Of a stretch of 64,000 nucleotides of DNA, positions 63,305 through 64,000 are shown in pieces. Made by a program: the position numbers and the translations under genes. The stretch's first letter is position 1, and every line of letters begins with the position of its first letter. This stretch comes from SKZT01 sp964478625 (GTDB lineage: Bacteria; Desulfobacterota; Desulfobacteria; Desulfobacterales; SKZT01), in contig CAYZJH010000007.1 of NCBI GenBank assembly GCA_964478625.1, positions 1 through 64,000 of the forward strand, written 5' to 3'. The notes beneath the pieces are model-generated. The model saw only the letters and a list, made by a program, of their open reading frames with translations. It was not told the origin of the DNA and ran no database searches.

Positions 63305-63337
63305 TCGCCTAATATTCTCCTCTCTAAAAACAAAAAA

Positions 63338-63368
63338 ACTTCTATTCAGGATTTTCCTAAATAGAAGT
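63338..63368 (-). terminator. Terminator or attenuator upstream of the dynamin gene
   Basis: ACTTCTATT plus AGG pairs with CCT plus AATAGAAGT (63338-63350 / 63356-63368), and on the minus strand it ends in TTTTTTTG. It lies 34 bases upstream of the start codon. It either ends an upstream transcript or attenuates the dynamin operon. Confidence 0.65.
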
Positions 63369-63660
63369 CATCATTCCGAGATATTTTCTCAGACGGTTCA
63401 GGCTGACCTCATAGCCTCATATCAGTTTTTCAGTGGTGATGTTCCTGGAAAAAAAGAATCAAATTTTAATCACTTATTCATTTTTAAATGGATTTAGGGT
63501 TGATGTCAATTTTTATTTTGGGCAATATTGAACCAGAATAGTAAAGAGTCTCTGAAATCCGAAAAATAACTCCACCGATTTTTTCCCCTTCAAGGATGCA
63601 ATGGATTTATTCCCGGGAAATTCTTGTAATCTGCGTATTCCATATTTTTTTCATAGTTGT

Positions 63661-63850
63661 TAAGAACTCAACAGTCCGGAATTTTCCGTCATGCCGGACC
63701 TGATCCGGCATCCAGAAAAACCGGCTTCCTTAATCCACATGGATAACGCTGAAACGCTTCACTTCGTGCCCGGCTCCCGGTTCAAGCCCGGGACAGGCTT
63801 CGCCGGAATGACGATGCAAATCGATAATCATCAATTCCAAATGCTTATAG
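63661..63850 (+). repeat. Composite intergenic repeat copy
   Basis: The most complete copy. Core CCGGACCTGATCCGGCATCC (63695-63714), then ACCGGCTTCCTTAATCCAC, GGCTCCCGGTTCAAGCCCGG and GCCGGAATGACG (63802-63813), with the tail AATTCCAAATGCTTATAG. It lies in the 590-bp gap between dynamin and gltX genes, where no other gene is supported. Confidence 0.7.
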
Positions 63851-63894
63851 GGACATCAGATTGCCAGGGTAAGATGTATATCCAGATTATGGTG

Positions 63895-64000
63895 TTATCC
63901 GGATTTTTGTTCAATAGTCAGTTTGACTGCATGCTTAAGCCTGGAAACAACACGATTCTTGCCGAGAAGTTCAATCATTTCGAATATTCCGGGACTCGCT
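63895..64000 (-). CDS. gltX: 3' end of a probable glutamyl-tRNA synthetase gene
   Basis: The last 34 codons on the minus strand read S-P-G-I-F-E-M-I-E-L-L-G-K and then R-V-V-S-R-L-K-H-A, a typical GltX C-terminus. The gene continues beyond the window. The call rests on this short tail only. Confidence 0.6.
   Translation of the reverse strand, partial: ASPGIFEMIELLGKNRVVSRLKHAVKLTIEQKSG

Noticed and set aside
1..64000. CRISPR array or cas genes
   Set aside because: No regularly spaced direct repeats were seen. The repeats present are palindromic, dispersed and intergenic.

Overview
The window looks like a chromosomal segment of an anaerobic, probably sulfate-reducing member of the Desulfobacterota (Desulfobacterales-like). 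This is inferred from gene content only. It carries a dense oxygen-defence set (rubrerythrin, desulfoferrodoxin, rubredoxins, flavodiiron oxidoreductase, flavodoxin), exported multihaem cytochromes, a DsrE-fold protein, a DUF3786 iron-sulfur protein and a small predicted selenoprotein. No rRNA or dsr/apr genes are present to settle the taxonomy.

Layout. 1-7.6 kb is a mobile island ending at tRNA-Val(GAC). A recombinase-in-trio (RIT) element (59-3589) with perfect 36-bp terminal inverted repeats sits inside the orfB gene of an IS3-family element. It splits the transposase between its second Asp and its catalytic Glu. Next come a two-gene unit (a dCTP deaminase/dUTPase-fold protein lacking both acidic catalytic residues, plus a small membrane protein), a coiled-coil protein, and a divergent integrase whose control region carries paired heptamers. 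7.7-11.6 kb holds a thioesterase and a polar amino-acid ABC importer. 11.8-20.7 kb (plus strand) holds a class II photolyase, a DUF4126 membrane protein, an O-methyltransferase, an octahaem HAO-like cytochrome, and a LolD/FtsX-type ABC exporter with a CrtC-like lipocalin. 21.4-24.4 kb holds dksA, a zinc alcohol dehydrogenase, rsmE and tRNA-Phe. 24.4-27 kb is a patch of accessory genes and gene remnants behind tRNA-Phe.

27-31.6 kb holds polysaccharide-precursor genes (manC, wecB, cysC) and a small NTPase. 31.6-33.5 kb holds a pseudouridine synthase and argJ on the minus strand. 33.9 kb carries a 60-residue zinc-ribbon gene with an in-frame UGA and a SECIS-like hairpin, which a standard ORF caller would miss. 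34-38 kb holds an AEC transporter, truA, a PAS histidine kinase with a cysteine cluster, and a glycine-zipper lipoprotein. 38-42 kb is one gene for a 1370-residue exported membrane protein. 42.9-45.9 kb holds a diadenylate-cyclase-like protein, a phasin-like protein, khpA and a cold-shock gene.

46-52.9 kb (minus strand) is the oxygen and redox detoxification cluster: rubrerythrin, desulfoferrodoxin, rubredoxins, flavodoxins, a trihaem cytochrome, flavodiiron protein, ferredoxin, a DsrE-like protein and an unusual FMN-reductase/phosphatase fusion. Its proteins would form short electron-transfer chains that reduce superoxide, peroxide and oxygen. 53.5-63.3 kb holds an AI-2E family transporter, priA, a DUF3786 protein and a minus-strand run of dynamin-like GTPase, cation/proton antiporter, universal stress protein and DUF190-CBS protein. 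The window ends in the 3' end of a probable gltX. A composite palindromic intergenic repeat occurs at several places (about 20.8-21.3, 28.7, 34.2, 42.5 and 63.7 kb).
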